NCBI GenBank assembly: GCA_963930655.1
Contig: OZ005610.1
Coordinates: forward strand, 12,281,001-12,345,000
DNA from: Myrica gale
Lineage: Eukaryota > Streptophyta > Magnoliopsida > Fagales > Myricaceae
DNA: 64,000 bases
Direction: 5' to 3'
Shown: positions 23,137 to 34,552 of the stretch, piece after piece
How positions within the stretch are numbered: position 1 is the stretch's first letter
Layout of the letters: the number at the start of each line of letters is the position of its first letter
The notes under the pieces: model-generated
Database searches by the model: none
Told to the model about the DNA's origin: nothing
What the model saw: the letters and a program-made list of their open reading frames with translations, nothing else
Made by a program: the position numbers and the translations under genes

Positions 23137-24382
23137 AAGTCATCATCTTCATCATCGCCATCATCCGTGATATTTAGAACGTCACAGATATGTCTGAGGT
23201 GCTCCTCGATTTCCACTATTCGCCAAGTCAATGCAACTAACTCAGCACTACTTGCGGCTTTCCTCATGGCCTCCCGAATCTGGGTGATCTCCTTCTTTCA
23301 GTCAGAGTCAATGTTCACGACCTTATTCTCCAAAACAGTTAGTCGTGAACTGATATCACTGACCATCTCGTGGGTGGGCTGTAAGACCGATCGCATCCAC
23401 GCTGTCAGCGGAGTCATCATGTCCTCCGTCCAACCAGGTCGCTCTGTGTAAAATCCCTGGGTCGAACTCTGGCCAGGATCGAGCTGCTCCCTCGCCACCG
23501 CAGGCAGCTCCTGTCGTCTGACTCTAGCAGCTCGAGCGACATTCAGTGCTCGGCGTGTCAAGACCATCGATTTAGAGAGCGTTGTCTTGTTAATACACCC
23601 AAGTGGAAGGGCTCTGGGCTCGTCAGCACCCTCGGGTACCAGTAAGGAGTGTAAGAACTGGTCAGCAGAATCTCGTGCGACAATGAAGTCGTCACATCCG
23701 TCTTTAGGGCCACCGTACGAACAGACTGATAAATGTACGATGCCATATCAACAGCCAGCCGCCGGAAAACGACTGTGTATAATAACTTCGCTCGGCTATA
23801 AGACAACTTCGTAGTGTGTTTCCTCGGGTCGATAGCGGAGCATAAGATCTGGTGCATGATCCGCCAGAAAGGACGCAGCTGCCCGTGTACATATAGGCTC
23901 CTTCCAAAATCGCCCTATCAGCACCCAACATGGTTCGGATTACCTCGGCCTTAGTAGGCCGACCCTCCATGCTCATCGGTAGGTTTGGGAACGCTGTCAA
24001 ATCCCGCTCGTACCCTAAGAATCTCGCCAACTCGTCCGCCAAGAATATGATCGAAACATTATGGACTACAACCATAACGTCGGGACTACATACTAGGCTC
24101 CTCGATGTCCGTCGCCCGTAAAATAGCACAATAGAACTCTCGCACCAAGTTCGTCGATGCATACCCAGTCCTATGAATTAGTGGAAGCCAACTTATCTCC
24201 TTTACCACCTCCGGAAGTGTCCGGCCCTCAAAAGTGACGTCGTAAAAATCTGCCAACTTTTTGTCTCGCTCCACAACAATCGAGCGCGACATAATAATCG
24301 TTATCTGCTGGTCCAATGATAAGGTGGAACCGAAAGATTGCTCCATCTCAGCTTGCCTGCTCGTACGTGCACGGTTGCTCAT
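23133..24382 (-). pseudogene. Putative plant transposon protein (PF20167-like)
   Basis: ATG at 24382 opens a frame with SFGSTLSLDQQ, then a region with WLPLIHRTGYAS..LVREFYCAIL, an ARFLGYERDL stretch and a TKAEVIRTMLGADR..FWRIMHQIL..R region. The order (REFY, FLGY, then a 'WRI.H..L' block) is that of the plant transposon-protein domain found in many transposon-linked ORFs. Its role is not established. The C-terminus is a coiled-coil region (MVSDISSRLTVLENK..) ending in an acidic DDEDDDL tail. Reading changes frame near 24.09 kb and near 23.9 kb, and there is an in-frame stop near 23.30 kb, so the copy is broken. It lies between motif arrays at 22.4-22.6 and 24.4-24.8 kb. Confidence 0.6.
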
Positions 24383-24419
24383 TTTTAAAATCTGCAAAAG
24401 CATGGAACTGTTACAAAGG

Positions 24420-25880
24420 CGTCCGAACCAACAAAAAACGTCCAAACCAAAATTTATTAGCGTCCGGACGTATAACCGAAGAATAATAATATCGTCCGGT
24501 CTGAATTAAATTTCAATGTTAAAACGTTCGGACTGAATTCAAAATGGCGTAGCAATGCTAATACGTCCCAACATAAATAAACCAGTCTCAACTTCCTCAA
24601 CATTAAGTTCGGACAAACAATAAACGACAGCGTGTTCTTCCAAGCTGCATTCGAAAAAGTCCGAACATAAAACATCAACGTCCGGACATTATTCTAAGGG
24701 TCCGGCCTCTAACGTAAAATTCCGGACTTTAAACATTAGAAGTCCGGACTCTCATATAAGGGTCTTGACTCTAACATAAAAGTCTGGATGCTGTGTAACT
24801 GCCGGGTTACCCAACCATGGCAGCGTCCCTCCACCTCCATACACGCCCAAAAATACAACAAAAACACAAATTATCATACTCAAAACAATGCTAACAATTA
24901 ACAAAATCAGTTTCTACGTAAAAATCAATCAACAAACACAATGTACAATACAAAAAATAGAATTGAAAATCTATACGTAAAACTATAAAAAATAAAATTT
25001 TTACGGCTAAATCATGTCAAAAGTAAAAAAAATACCTTAACGAGATTAGAGCTTCGAAAGAAAAGTAGTAGGTCAAGATTTGAGAAGAAAAGATTTGAGA
25101 GCTGAGACGAATAGTTTGTTAAGAAAATGCCGAACTGATCGGCTTTTGTCAAAACTCGTCTCCCGTCCGAACCTTACGCTAACAGTCCGCACGGCAATTT
25201 AAACACGTGGCCCAATCAATGCACGCGTATTAAATGCCAAAATTTAAACCGTTTCAAACGGTTCGGCATACTAAATACGTTCGGACTGCTTTTAGACGTT
25301 CAAACCTGTGTACTTCTAAACCGTGCCACGTGGCACCGCACGTTTGGCTGACCCACACGTCTGAACTCGTAATCAACGTGCGAACGTAAACAACTGTTTC
25401 CCATTATCTTGTAACGTAAACACGTGTAAACCTTGCGATGGTTAAATATCCATCCGGACACTATATTAACAGTTCGGACGGGTAAGTTTTCACACGTATC
25501 CTAAACAACGCACGCGTATTAAATGTCAAAAATTTAAACCGTTTTCAAACGGTTCGGCACACTAAATACGTCCGGACCTGTTGTAGACGTTCGAACTTAA
25601 TTACTTCTAAACCGCACGACGTGACACCGCACCTTTGGCTGACGCATACATCCGAACATGTTAGGACGTGCTCAACTATTTCCCACCATCTTGTAATGTA
25701 AACATGTGTAAACCATGTGACAGTTACATAGGAGTCCGGAGGTTCTACTTCTCCGTTCCAACGATGTCGCCTAATTATCAAAGTCCAGACCCTATCCCTC
25801 TATGTTCGAACGCTTATTTGTTATGTAGTCCCGACGTTATGGTTTTAGTCCGAACGTCTGATTTGCTAATTTAAACCATG
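24420..25880. repeat. Motif array 3, the densest
   Basis: I count about a dozen gtccggac/gttcggac/gtccgaac-type words in 24.42-24.79 kb and at least fifteen in 25.14-25.88 kb. The part between them (about 24.80-25.13 kb) has almost none. Includes the diverged duplication at 25.2-25.7 kb. Confidence 0.65.
25210..25714. repeat. Diverged direct duplication of about 200 bp in the motif array
   Basis: About 25,210-25,430 and 25,500-25,714 align throughout with offset 289. Shared words are gcacgcgtattaaatg, aaaccgttt.caaacggttcgg, cttctaaaccg, accgcac.tttggctgac and gtaaaca.gtgtaaacc. The unit therefore includes an inverted repeat (aaccgtttcaaacggtt). Confidence 0.75.
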
Positions 25881-25954
25881 CTACCTGTTCTATTAACATA
25901 ACACTCGTACATGTGTAAACCATGCTACCTGTTCTATTAACATAACACTCGTAC
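25872..25954. repeat. Short tandem duplication, 39 bp at 44 bp spacing
   Basis: The words accatgctacctgttctatt and acataacactcgtac occur twice with no difference seen. Confidence 0.85.
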
Positions 25955-26153
25955 TAGTAGCCTATTTAATCTTATTGATTATCCCTTTAAATTGTACTAA
26001 ATTTTATCAAGTGAAAGAATATAAACTAATTTAAAATATAAAAAATAATCCAAATTCCGAACGGAAAATACGATGATAATGTCAAGTACAAGCCTGAGAC
26101 GGTCTTTCAAACAATATGTAAATAATTAATACTAATAAAACATAAATAGGAAA

Positions 26154-26560
26154 CTAGTCCAAATCGATAGTTGGCTCGTTCAGATCTAAACCGAGGGTAT
26201 TACGAACATGTGTCAAATGCTCCTCCATATTATCCACTCGTCGGACGAGTGTCTGTAGCTGTATCGGAACGATATGGACAGATCGGGAAAACTCAGACAA
26301 TTGCTCTCTCACGGAGAATAGCTCACTCCGCATAATATTGAGCTCTTCCGTCAGAGCCCTATCCATTAGAGTAAGTTTGTTCTCTAGACCAGTCAAACAA
26401 CATTGGAGCATCATACACAACGAATGTGTCGGCATCACTATTTCCCGAATACTCTCCCTCAACTCCACTAAAAAGGCGTCCGCCCAAGCTGGTTTCTCTG
26501 TCTGTCTCCCGATATTGGAAAATTTTCTTCCTGAGTGTTCCATTGTCAACCTAGAAAAAA
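26154..26560 (-). pseudogene. Paralogue of the C-terminal coiled-coil region of the 23 kb ORF
   Basis: The frame shares order and motifs with 23.13-23.57 kb: an aromatic TEKPAW/TERPGW motif, then a PTH motif, a leucine-rich heptad stretch ending LENK, and a closing EEHL.H....L before an acidic end (DLNEPTIDLD). The matching points show common origin, but identity is low. Upstream it runs directly into sequence reading as hAT transposase, so the junction near 26.56-26.60 kb is a fusion of two transposons. Confidence 0.55.
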
Positions 26561-26599
26561 TCGTCCGACCCATATAAAAAACGTGTTGGTACAATGTCT

Positions 26600-28412
26600 T
26601 CCATATTGGGCACAACGATAACATTAGTCTCACAAAAGGTTTTCACTTCTTCAAAAAATTCATCCCATCCCGTCTCCCTCAAATCTTGCAACCGTGTCTT
26701 CACAACTCTTACTTAAGACATAGCATTAACAATGTCTTGATCCTTTCGTTGTAATGCCAGTGACAATTCACTAGTAATTCCCATTATGTTCTTCAACAAA
26801 TGCATAGTGAATATAAATTCAAAGGTTTCCATCTTATCCATTAAACTCATAGCCATTGATCTTTGATCTGAGAGAGTACTTTCCTCTTTTATGTCTTCAA
26901 GTACTTTCAACACTGTTGACCACACACTGAAGAGACGTATCACCTACAATGTTATTTGGTGTGAACCCCAACGAGTATCACCTACAATATTATGAGAATT
27001 AAAAACCTATAAACAAAGAAAAAATGAATAGTATAAAGTATTATAATGAGATATAGTAATCAATGAGTATCATCTGGTCGTGCGAGACTTGTTTCTAGAT
27101 TTTTTTCCATTCCACTATAAATCTCTTCATTCTCTAATTGCTCCACTATCTTCTCGTGTTGGGATTGCCGAATAATATCTTTTCTTTTACGAGAAGCTCC
27201 AACCATAGTTACAATTAGAGAAACATAGTTAAAAAAATCACCAACTTGTAAATTATTCTTTGCAATAGCTACAACAGTAAGTTGAAGTTGGTGAGCAAAA
27301 AAATGGATATAAAAAGCTGAACGATTCTCACTCAAAATGAGCGACTTCAATCTATTGAAATCGCCTCGCATGTTTGATGCTCCATCATATCCTTGACCTC
27401 TCAATCTAGATATTGATAACCCGTGTCTTGCAAACAATTTATCAGTTTTTAAAGATTGTGAACATGTGGTAGTAACATGTTCCACACCAAGAAATCGTTC
27501 AATCACCTGTCCAATTTTGTTCACATATCGCAAAACCACTGTCATTTGCTCCTTCACTGAACTATCTCGAGACTCATCAACCATAAGAGAAAAAAATCCA
27601 TCCCCGATGTCTTTAATGATAGCAAGTGTGGTCAACGCTGCACAAGCATTCATCATTTCCTTCTGAATAGTTGGAGAAGTCATTTGGTTGTTTCCAGGAG
27701 CATTTAGATTAATTGTCTTTGCAACCTTTTTTTACGTAAACTGTACCATTTCAAAAGCTCACGAAAATTTTCCTGCCTCAATGAACTCTCGGACTCATCA
27801 TGACCCCGAAAAGCTAATCCTTGCCCCAAAAGAAAACGAATGCAATCTAGCATCGCTGTTAATCGAATGCGATATTCCTTATCTTGCTCGTGCCCATGTG
27901 CAGATAATATGTGTGACATACTTTGTCGCTGATTCATGAGTGCTTCACATTTTTGTCTAGCTTCATTGTGAGCACTATCATGTCTGCCAACATGTTAATT
28001 AAATCTCTCCAATGCCTTTTCCAATTATCAAATCCCTTAGATGTAAACACATCTCCCCCGGATTGTGCTCCTTTAGGTCGCCCAAATAGATAGCACCACA
28101 AACAATAAGCTGCATCCTCTGATACGCTATATATTCTAACCATGGATAATCTTTATACCACACCTCTCTAAAACCCCTCAAATCCTTCCCAAATTTCTTC
28201 TTAGGAAAAACATGGCCACGAGGTTGAAAAGCACCTTTGGTCAAGTACTCTCTACGGACTTCATCCTGAATCCTAGCATCATACGAGTCAATAGATTTAC
28301 GCAACCCTGAGTCGGAAATAATATCATCCGAACTCAACAAAGGGTGAGGTATTTTCGAACTAGAATCCTCATTAGAAGTAGTAACCACATTAGGAGTATT
28401 AAACGACTCCAT
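26600..28412 (-). pseudogene. Tip100/ZMYM1-like hAT transposase, decayed
   Basis: The minus strand encodes a TTF-type zinc-finger hAT transposase with a DUF4371 region. In order: ATG at 28412; the TTF finger region around 28.20-28.02 kb (GAFQPRGHVFPKK, then AYCLWCYLF and GFDNWKR); DUF4371 at about 27.94-27.06 kb (GQGLAFRGHDES, then FFSLMVDESRD and LRGQGYDGASNMRG); then a part at 26.94-26.60 kb ending NMEDIVPTR. Reading frame shifts occur near 28.13, 27.93 and 27.71 kb and a gap follows 27.06 kb, so it is not functional. The C-terminal hAT dimerisation region is absent; instead sequence related to the 23 kb transposon ORF follows. This transposase class moves Tip100-type elements, whose ends resemble the three elements at 39.5, 44.5 and 51.0 kb. 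Confidence 0.85.
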
Positions 28413-28934
28413 GCTTCATGGCTTTTTCATAAAAAACCGCTCCATTAACTAAAAAGAACAAAACAAAACAAAAGAACAATGCAGTCAATGAATTGAACTG
28501 AATTTTAAATATACTTTTCTACTTCACTTGGAAGAAGGTTTCAAGAGCTCAGCAGAAGGTTTCTGAAAATGGTTATAACTTGTACTTTGATGTTTTGAGC
28601 ATTATGTTCTATCAATCAGGAGCAATTGCATGATATATAGTTCATAATCAAGCATTAGTTAAATATATATATTTCCTACTTTCATGTTCAAGAATTAGTT
28701 CCTTCCCTTACAAACATAATTACCCCATCAGATGCCTATGTACGACCAAAGTTGTTTGGGACACTATGAAAGAAGAAGCAAATCCTAAACCTTCGGAATA
28801 GCCTATAATAGGCACTGATGTTTAGAAGGCTATTTCATAAACTTTATGCAATGTTTTGGCGCAATGCCCATTAAAGCATACTTCCCTATTTGGTGTACTT
28901 TGTGACCAGTCTTGTGTAATTGCCTGACACTCTC

Positions 28935-29165
28935 CTTAGGTTGCTATCTTTGGAGCCTCTTTGATGGACTATAATATCTTGACGATGTCAATCACACCAC
29001 GGGATATACATGAAGCTCAAGTACAGTTTGCTTTGGAAAGAGGACTTCCAGCCATGCTTGGTGTACTAAGCACCTATAGATTGCCACTCCCGTCAAGAGC
29101 CTTTGATATGGCTCACTGTTCCAGATGCCTTGTACCATGGACTAGTTCTAGTATTTTACTCTTGA
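28935..29165 (+). pseudogene. Fragment of a QUA2-type methyltransferase gene
   Basis: One frame reads like the SAM-binding segment of plant pectin-methyltransferase-type proteins (DUF248, QUASIMODO family): [15 protein letters not shown], then [15 protein letters not shown] and [15 protein letters not shown]. Only about 70 residues remain of a protein normally near 600-700, and no flanking exons were seen, so it is a fragment. A retrocopy or a transposon-captured fragment are both possible; it lies between the hAT transposase and a Tip100-like terminus. Confidence 0.75.
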
Positions 29166-29767
29166 GGCCATTTGTAACTGTGTTATTATTACTCCAAGAT
29201 TCTCCTTTTAATGTCCCATGGAACTCAAAGGCCCAAGTGCTCTTGAAAATTATTTATTATTCCATAAAATAAAGCAACGTCACTGGAACATTTTATTGAT
29301 ATCCAAATGATATCTTCTCATGAAATCCTAAACTGTCTCTTTTCCAGCTTTGTAAGTGATTCTTGCTATGGGAGGAGACTAGAATAACTCCAATTGCTAA
29401 GCTAATCACAATTCAATCATTCTGTACCGTGCTATTAAAACACTGTGTCAATGTAAATGTTTCAGGCATTCAACATTATTATATAGGCTGATTCCTTTAC
29501 TTTCACTCTAGATGGGCTATATCTGTTGGAGATGGACCGAGTTCCACCCATAAATTGTGACATGAATGACTGTATAACTCATTTTCAAATATAAAATGTG
29601 TGACATGAATGATGGCTCTACATATTGATCTTATATAACATTAGAGCTTGAACCATATTTGCACTCCCTCCCCAACAAAACCAAACAAACAAAAAAAGAA
29701 GAAATGATGGGTTCACAATCAGAAAGCAAACAATAATTTCCATAACTACGAATCACTGAATCAGCAC

Positions 29768-30060
29768 CCAAGCTCTTTGGCTCTTACAGAGTCAATGAAT
29801 CAGCACATTAAAATGATTACATTAGCACAAACTCCTCAAACAATTCCAAAGCTACATGAAATTGCCCAATTCCAAAACTACATACGACATCCTCTTCAAT
29901 TTATCCCTTCCTCCCAAGCTCTTTGGCTCTTAACAAGTCAATGAATTAGCACATTACAATGATTGAATTAGCACAAACTCCTCAAACAATTCCAATTTCC
30001 AAAACTACATGAAATTGCAAAGCTACATGAAATTGCCCAATTCCAATTTCCAAAACTACA
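29768..30060. repeat. Direct duplication of about 100 bp plus short echoes
   Basis: The block starting cccaagctctttggctctta and continuing to caaactcctcaaacaattcc occurs twice, about 150 bp apart; the word ctacatgaaattgc occurs three times. Confidence 0.7.
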
Positions 30061-30389
30061 TACCTGCACCTGGAGGCTGGAGTGGAGAGGTAGTCGAGCG
30101 TCGGCAGAGAGACGAGAGTTCCGGTGGCTGGGCCACTGGTGCCTGGTGGACCGAAAGTGCTGGTCTGTGGGCGGCGCGACACCTGAGATTCTAAGAAGTG
30201 AAAGAAGAGACGGAGTCCCGAAGGGCCAGAGGAGAGATGTGAGTCACATAGTCAGTGAGTGTGAGAGGGTTGGGTGGCGTCGGCAGCGGGCGGCAGGCGG
30301 GGTAATGAGACACTGAGAGAGAGGCCGGAGGCGTGAGGGTTGAGGGAGAGGCAGAGTCCGGGGAGAGATCGCGAGTGAGAGAGGTTGGT

Positions 30390-30429
30390 GTTTCGTTTGA
30401 TTTTTTTTTTTCAAAAAATCAAACGAAAC
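30390..30429. repeat. Perfect 17 bp hairpin
   Basis: gtttcgtttgatttttt is followed after a short T-loop by its exact inverse. It sits in the subterminal region of the Tip100-like end. Confidence 0.85.
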
Positions 30430-30551
30430 AGGCCTGTGGGGACTGGGCCAGTGGGGGCAGGCCTGCTTCAAAAAAAAAATTAATGGAATTTTGGAGCCAG
30501 TGGGGGCGGCCGCCCCCACCGGCACCCTCTGGCTCCTCCTCTGTTTCTATA

Positions 30552-32390
30552 CATATCAACAGTAAGATCTTACTAGAGAACGAACAATGATTTATTTTAA
30601 TAGAGTGAGAGATTTTCTTTTTGATAAACATCAATACATATTCCTATAAACGTTCAAAGTTTAGATACAATGGTTACAAGAACACAGCCGATTATAAACA
30701 CTCCCCATCAGAGCAGGGGACAAACATTACACAGTCTACTGCAAAGACGAAAAACTTCAGCAGAGGAGTTATCCAGCTACAATAATAGTCCACAGCAGAA
30801 CAACAAAAACAACATGTTCAGCCGAGTGGAGCAACTCAAAACAACAGTGTAGACAAAGGGTGTATGGTTGCAACTAAAATTTTGGTCAAAATTCTCGTTC
30901 CAAAATTGTCATATGCAAACATAACTAATTCAAATTTTGATCAAGAAAATAATAATTAAAAAACATTAAAATCATTTACCTCTCCATCAAATCATCTCTT
31001 TCCATTACGATAAATATAAAAAATTCACTTAAATCATTTCTCTCTCCATTTTTTCATCACCTCTCATAAAATTATATATTTTTCACTACTTTCTCTCAAA
31101 TTCCAATAAGTGTTTGAGTGTCAAGATTTTGGAGTATGAGAATTGATTAAAAAAATGAAGATAATTTATGGGAGTTGGTGAAAAAGTGAATAGAGAGAAG
31201 ATTTGAATGAATATTAATGTGAAAAAAGAATAATTTGATGGGAAGAGAGATTATTTTGTAGTTTTTTAGGCCAAATTTTGGCACTCGAACCTCTAATCTA
31301 CCTTAATTTTCACAATATTTCCAAAATTCTCAAAAAAATTTAGTTTGCAAAGACGAGCTTTAGAAGAACAATAATATGCAACAGAACAAGTGTTACAACT
31401 TACAACCCACATCACAGAGGGCGACTAGCATCAATCAAGCGTGTCTCATTCTAAGATATTCATTTTGCCTCACAATCCCAAGACCTTGTTTATTGGTCTG
31501 TTAAGCTTTTTAATTAGATATCAGTCAAGATTGAGTACCCACTCTATATTTACATTTCTATACTAATTAATTAATTATATGCTCTCATAATATCAATACT
31601 TTATGACTTTTATATCTTGTTTATAAGTACCTCAGAACCAACGCCCATGCATACATAATACTTAGATATAATTATTGGTCCTATGGGCTTAGATATTACA
31701 TTTTATCAATAATTATGAAAATTATGTATAATCATCATTATTTTAATGATTTAGATGTAATATCTATGTTTAACGTAGTGACTTACATTACAACCCTCCC
31801 CAAACTTTTTTTCATCCCTTGTATAGAACGCTCGAACAAATTAACACTGTTCGAAGTTTAATACAAACAATCTTAAATAGTGTAGTATATTTGTTTTTAT
31901 CTTTCTTTGAATTGTACATGTGGTAAATAATTAATGTGGAGGATCCTGATTCCCTCACCCATAGCTAATATGATCAGTTTAGGGTTTATTAGCTCAGTAA
32001 CAAATTAATGCAATATAGTATATAAATCCATTAATAATTAATATGTCTTATTTTCATAGATTTAGAAAAATATTCTCCAATTAACGACTAGTTGATGGAA
32101 AAGACTCGGCCAATGAGATGGTCAGTAAAGGCTCAAGTTGAGTGTAAGCTGTAGTCGGTTAGCGGTTCAACAGACCCACCATTTATCAAGCCTCTTTTTG
32201 GAGACCCCACAAGTGGTTTGCTTTTGCCGAGCAGAATTGTGTTGCTTGGGCCAGACTGTTCCAGCTTGTTTTTAGATGGGCTTAATTAATACAACTATTT
32301 AAGGCCTATCTGGCCTTAACGTCTAGCTAGTACGGCCTTTTTGTTTTTGCTGGTTCTCTGTTTGGCTATATACTCGAAATCATTGTAAAA
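30552..32390. other. Intergenic with two Tourist-like MITEs
   Basis: About 30,860-31,110 (inverted) and 31,110-31,290 (direct) carry the family words ctctccatcaaatcat and gaagatttgaatgaatatta, and the second has ends gtgtttgagtgtcaag / gaggttcgagtgccaa (inverted). The rest, 31.3-32.4 kb, is AT-rich sequence without recognised content. Confidence 0.5.
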
Positions 32391-32394
32391 AAAA

Positions 32395-33007
32395 GGAAAT
32401 ATACAAATACCACACTGGGTTTTAACGTCTTTTGTGAAAACTCACCAGGTTTTAAAAAGTTTCAAATTGCTCACTAGGTTTATCATTTTTGTATAAAAAC
32501 TCACTGAACTCAATGCCGCTAGCCCCGTTTAACGAAAAATACATTACGTCCAATCACAATATGACACGTGTCACTAAATAATTTAATGGACCTCTCCCAT
32601 CACGCAACCCATACCGACGGGTGGATGAGGTCCACCCATAGCCGCCCAGAACCAGAGGTGGAGGGGGGAGAAAGTCCTTCCCCGGTGGCCAGAGGTGGAG
32701 GGGGGAGACCCTCCTCCCCCGGGGCGCCAGGTGAATCCCCCTCCACAGTGAACCCGATCCTTTTGTTTTTTTAATTAATAATGGTTTTTTGTTAATTTTA
32801 GATTTATTTTTAATTTTTATTTATTTAGTGACACGTGTCATATTATGATTAGACGTGATGGATTTTCCATTAAACAGGGCTAGCGACATTGAGTTCAGTG
32901 AGTTTTTATATAAAAATGATAAATCTAGTGAGCAATTTGAAACTTCTTAAAACCCGGTGAGTTTTCACAAAAGGTGTTAAAACCTAGTGTGATATTTGTA
33001 TATTTCC
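32395..33007. mobile_element. Foldback MITE with arms of about 190 bp
   Basis: The left arm 32,395-32,585 and right arm 32,820-33,007 are inverted copies with about 90% or higher identity by eye (ggaaatatacaaata..., caaattgctcactag, cactgaactcaatg). A-runs flank both ends. The middle is GC-rich with a duplicated gtggaggggggaga word. The structure fits a Mutator-like foldback element. Confidence 0.75.
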
Positions 33008-33009
33008 AA

Positions 33010-34550
33010 AAAAAAAAGCATAACCATCGGGAGAGTTAACTTGTTAGTATGTATTCTCGAAAAGTAGTTCTATTTTGAAGTGGATGCTAATTAGTGCTTT
33101 ATTTCACGTTCACGTATTGCATTTTAACAAATTAATCGTTGAAGTACAATTTTGAAAGAGACAATCTCTGTAGTCTATTTTTAGTATATATAGGTCCTTT
33201 TGTTCACTAAAAATTAATCAACTAACAGAAGACCGACATGAGTTATGAGCTGAGATATTTATTTTTGGGATCTGATAACTTAACATGGATCCTTTAGTTA
33301 GCTAACTTTTGATGGACCTGTTTGTAAAAATTAGACTATAGGGATCCTCCTGTTTAAAGTTGTACTCCAGAATTGATTTGTTAAAAGTAAATACTACATG
33401 AACTGGATCTGTAATTAAGCCAATATTAATTGACCGATTTAATAGAATCTCGAAATGTTACGAATACTCGAATGCTACTCGTAGTATAACCATAATTCTC
33501 TACTTCATGTAAACATACCTTAATGACTACAACATATTCTTATAGTCCAGTCACTTTTATTTGTTTTATTTATTTGAAATAAGAGGCAAACAGTATAGAC
33601 GTATAGTAAGAAATTAATGGACTTTACATTATTAATATTCCTGTAATATCATCACTTTTTTTTCCAAAAATTTAAATTGAATTCAATAATTTTATTCATA
33701 TGTATTTTTCATCCCTTATTAATGAAGGCCGCAGACCGTAGGTAACATATACAGTCGTCTTCTTTAATTTGAAGGCGGAGTCAGACTTGGACCTCAATTA
33801 TGCAAAGTACGTAGTGGGCCGAATGATGCATCATAACTATGGTGGTTGTGCACGTACACGTGGAGGAAAAACTGACAACCAATATCATGGCTCTGCGGCT
33901 CTGCCGCTCTTACAAGTGCAAGATTGATATCAACTGGGACATTATTGCTGAGGCTGAGGAGAAAACATGCATACAGCAAATGCTACTGTACGTCTAAGTG
34001 AGTCACATGCACCACGCATTTTGCAGGCGAGTTGCCATATCCTCCAATAAATTGGTGGGTTGGACCTAACTCAGTACCTCTCGTGGATACTTAGCTACTA
34101 CTTCTGAGTGTTTTTCTCGTCATTCTTTAGAATTTATGAGAAGGCAAGCTGGCTCAATAAACCGAAATAATATGAAGAATGTTGTAGGATTGGTTCGAAA
34201 AGTAATACGAGCAGTGTCTCTCTCTCTTTGAATTTTAACAATTATGTCGGTCAATAAATTGGAAAGGATGTAGCTCGTGGAGTGGATACGCAATACTAAT
34301 GCGGACCTCCAAATATACACGAAAGAATTCTCGATGAGTTTAATCGGCCAGCTGCAAGTGTAGTAACTACTGTACCTTCCAATTGGCAAAGCGGCCGTGT
34401 TTTCGCCATGTTGTCATGGTATTAAACACTAGCAGATGACTTGTCTTCAATGCGAGCTCTAACTTCCCTGACTTTCACACCTACTCTGTCCTATACCTTA
34501 TTCCTTGCATCCCAACTCTCCGTTGCGCTGCACTCTTAATTTCCCTCTCC
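33010..34550. other. Intergenic, 5' flank of the CASP-like gene
   Basis: AT-rich sequence with no recognised gene, RNA or repeat. No clear TATA box was chosen. Confidence 0.4.
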
Positions 34551-34552
34551 TG

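Larger units (their letters stand above)
19157..26600 (-). mobile_element. CACTA-derived block with transposon genes and motif arrays
   Basis: The left edge cacgacaagaaaaaacactt is one base from the canonical CACTACAAGAAAA terminus and is preceded by tta, a possible 3 bp duplication. Inside, on the minus strand, are a Transposase_24 (TNP1/TNPA-like) gene (20.0-21.7 kb), a putative plant transposon-protein gene (23.1-24.4 kb) and a third related open frame (26.15-26.56 kb). Stretches between the genes are packed with cgtccggac/cgttcggac-type words. No Transposase_21 (TNP2) catalytic gene is visible, so the block cannot be autonomous as seen. The matching right terminus was not found; homology to a hAT transposase begins near 26.6 kb. 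It may be more than one element. Confidence 0.65.
29700..30543. mobile_element. Right end of a Tip100-like element
   Basis: The end gtgggggcggccgcccccac..ggctcctcctctg matches in layout the ends of the elements at 41.88, 45.16 and 52.52 kb (ggggcggctgcccccc..ggatccgcctctg). Further in are a GA-rich leader and duplicated blocks like those inside the 51 kb element. No left terminus or 8 bp duplication (would be tttctata) was found, so the element is truncated or runs into the transposase remnant at 28.4 kb. Confidence 0.5.

Noticed and set aside
34505-34552. Upstream extension of the CASP-like protein from 34505
   Set aside because: That frame begins with TTG. The first ATG is 34553 and fits the usual N-terminal length.
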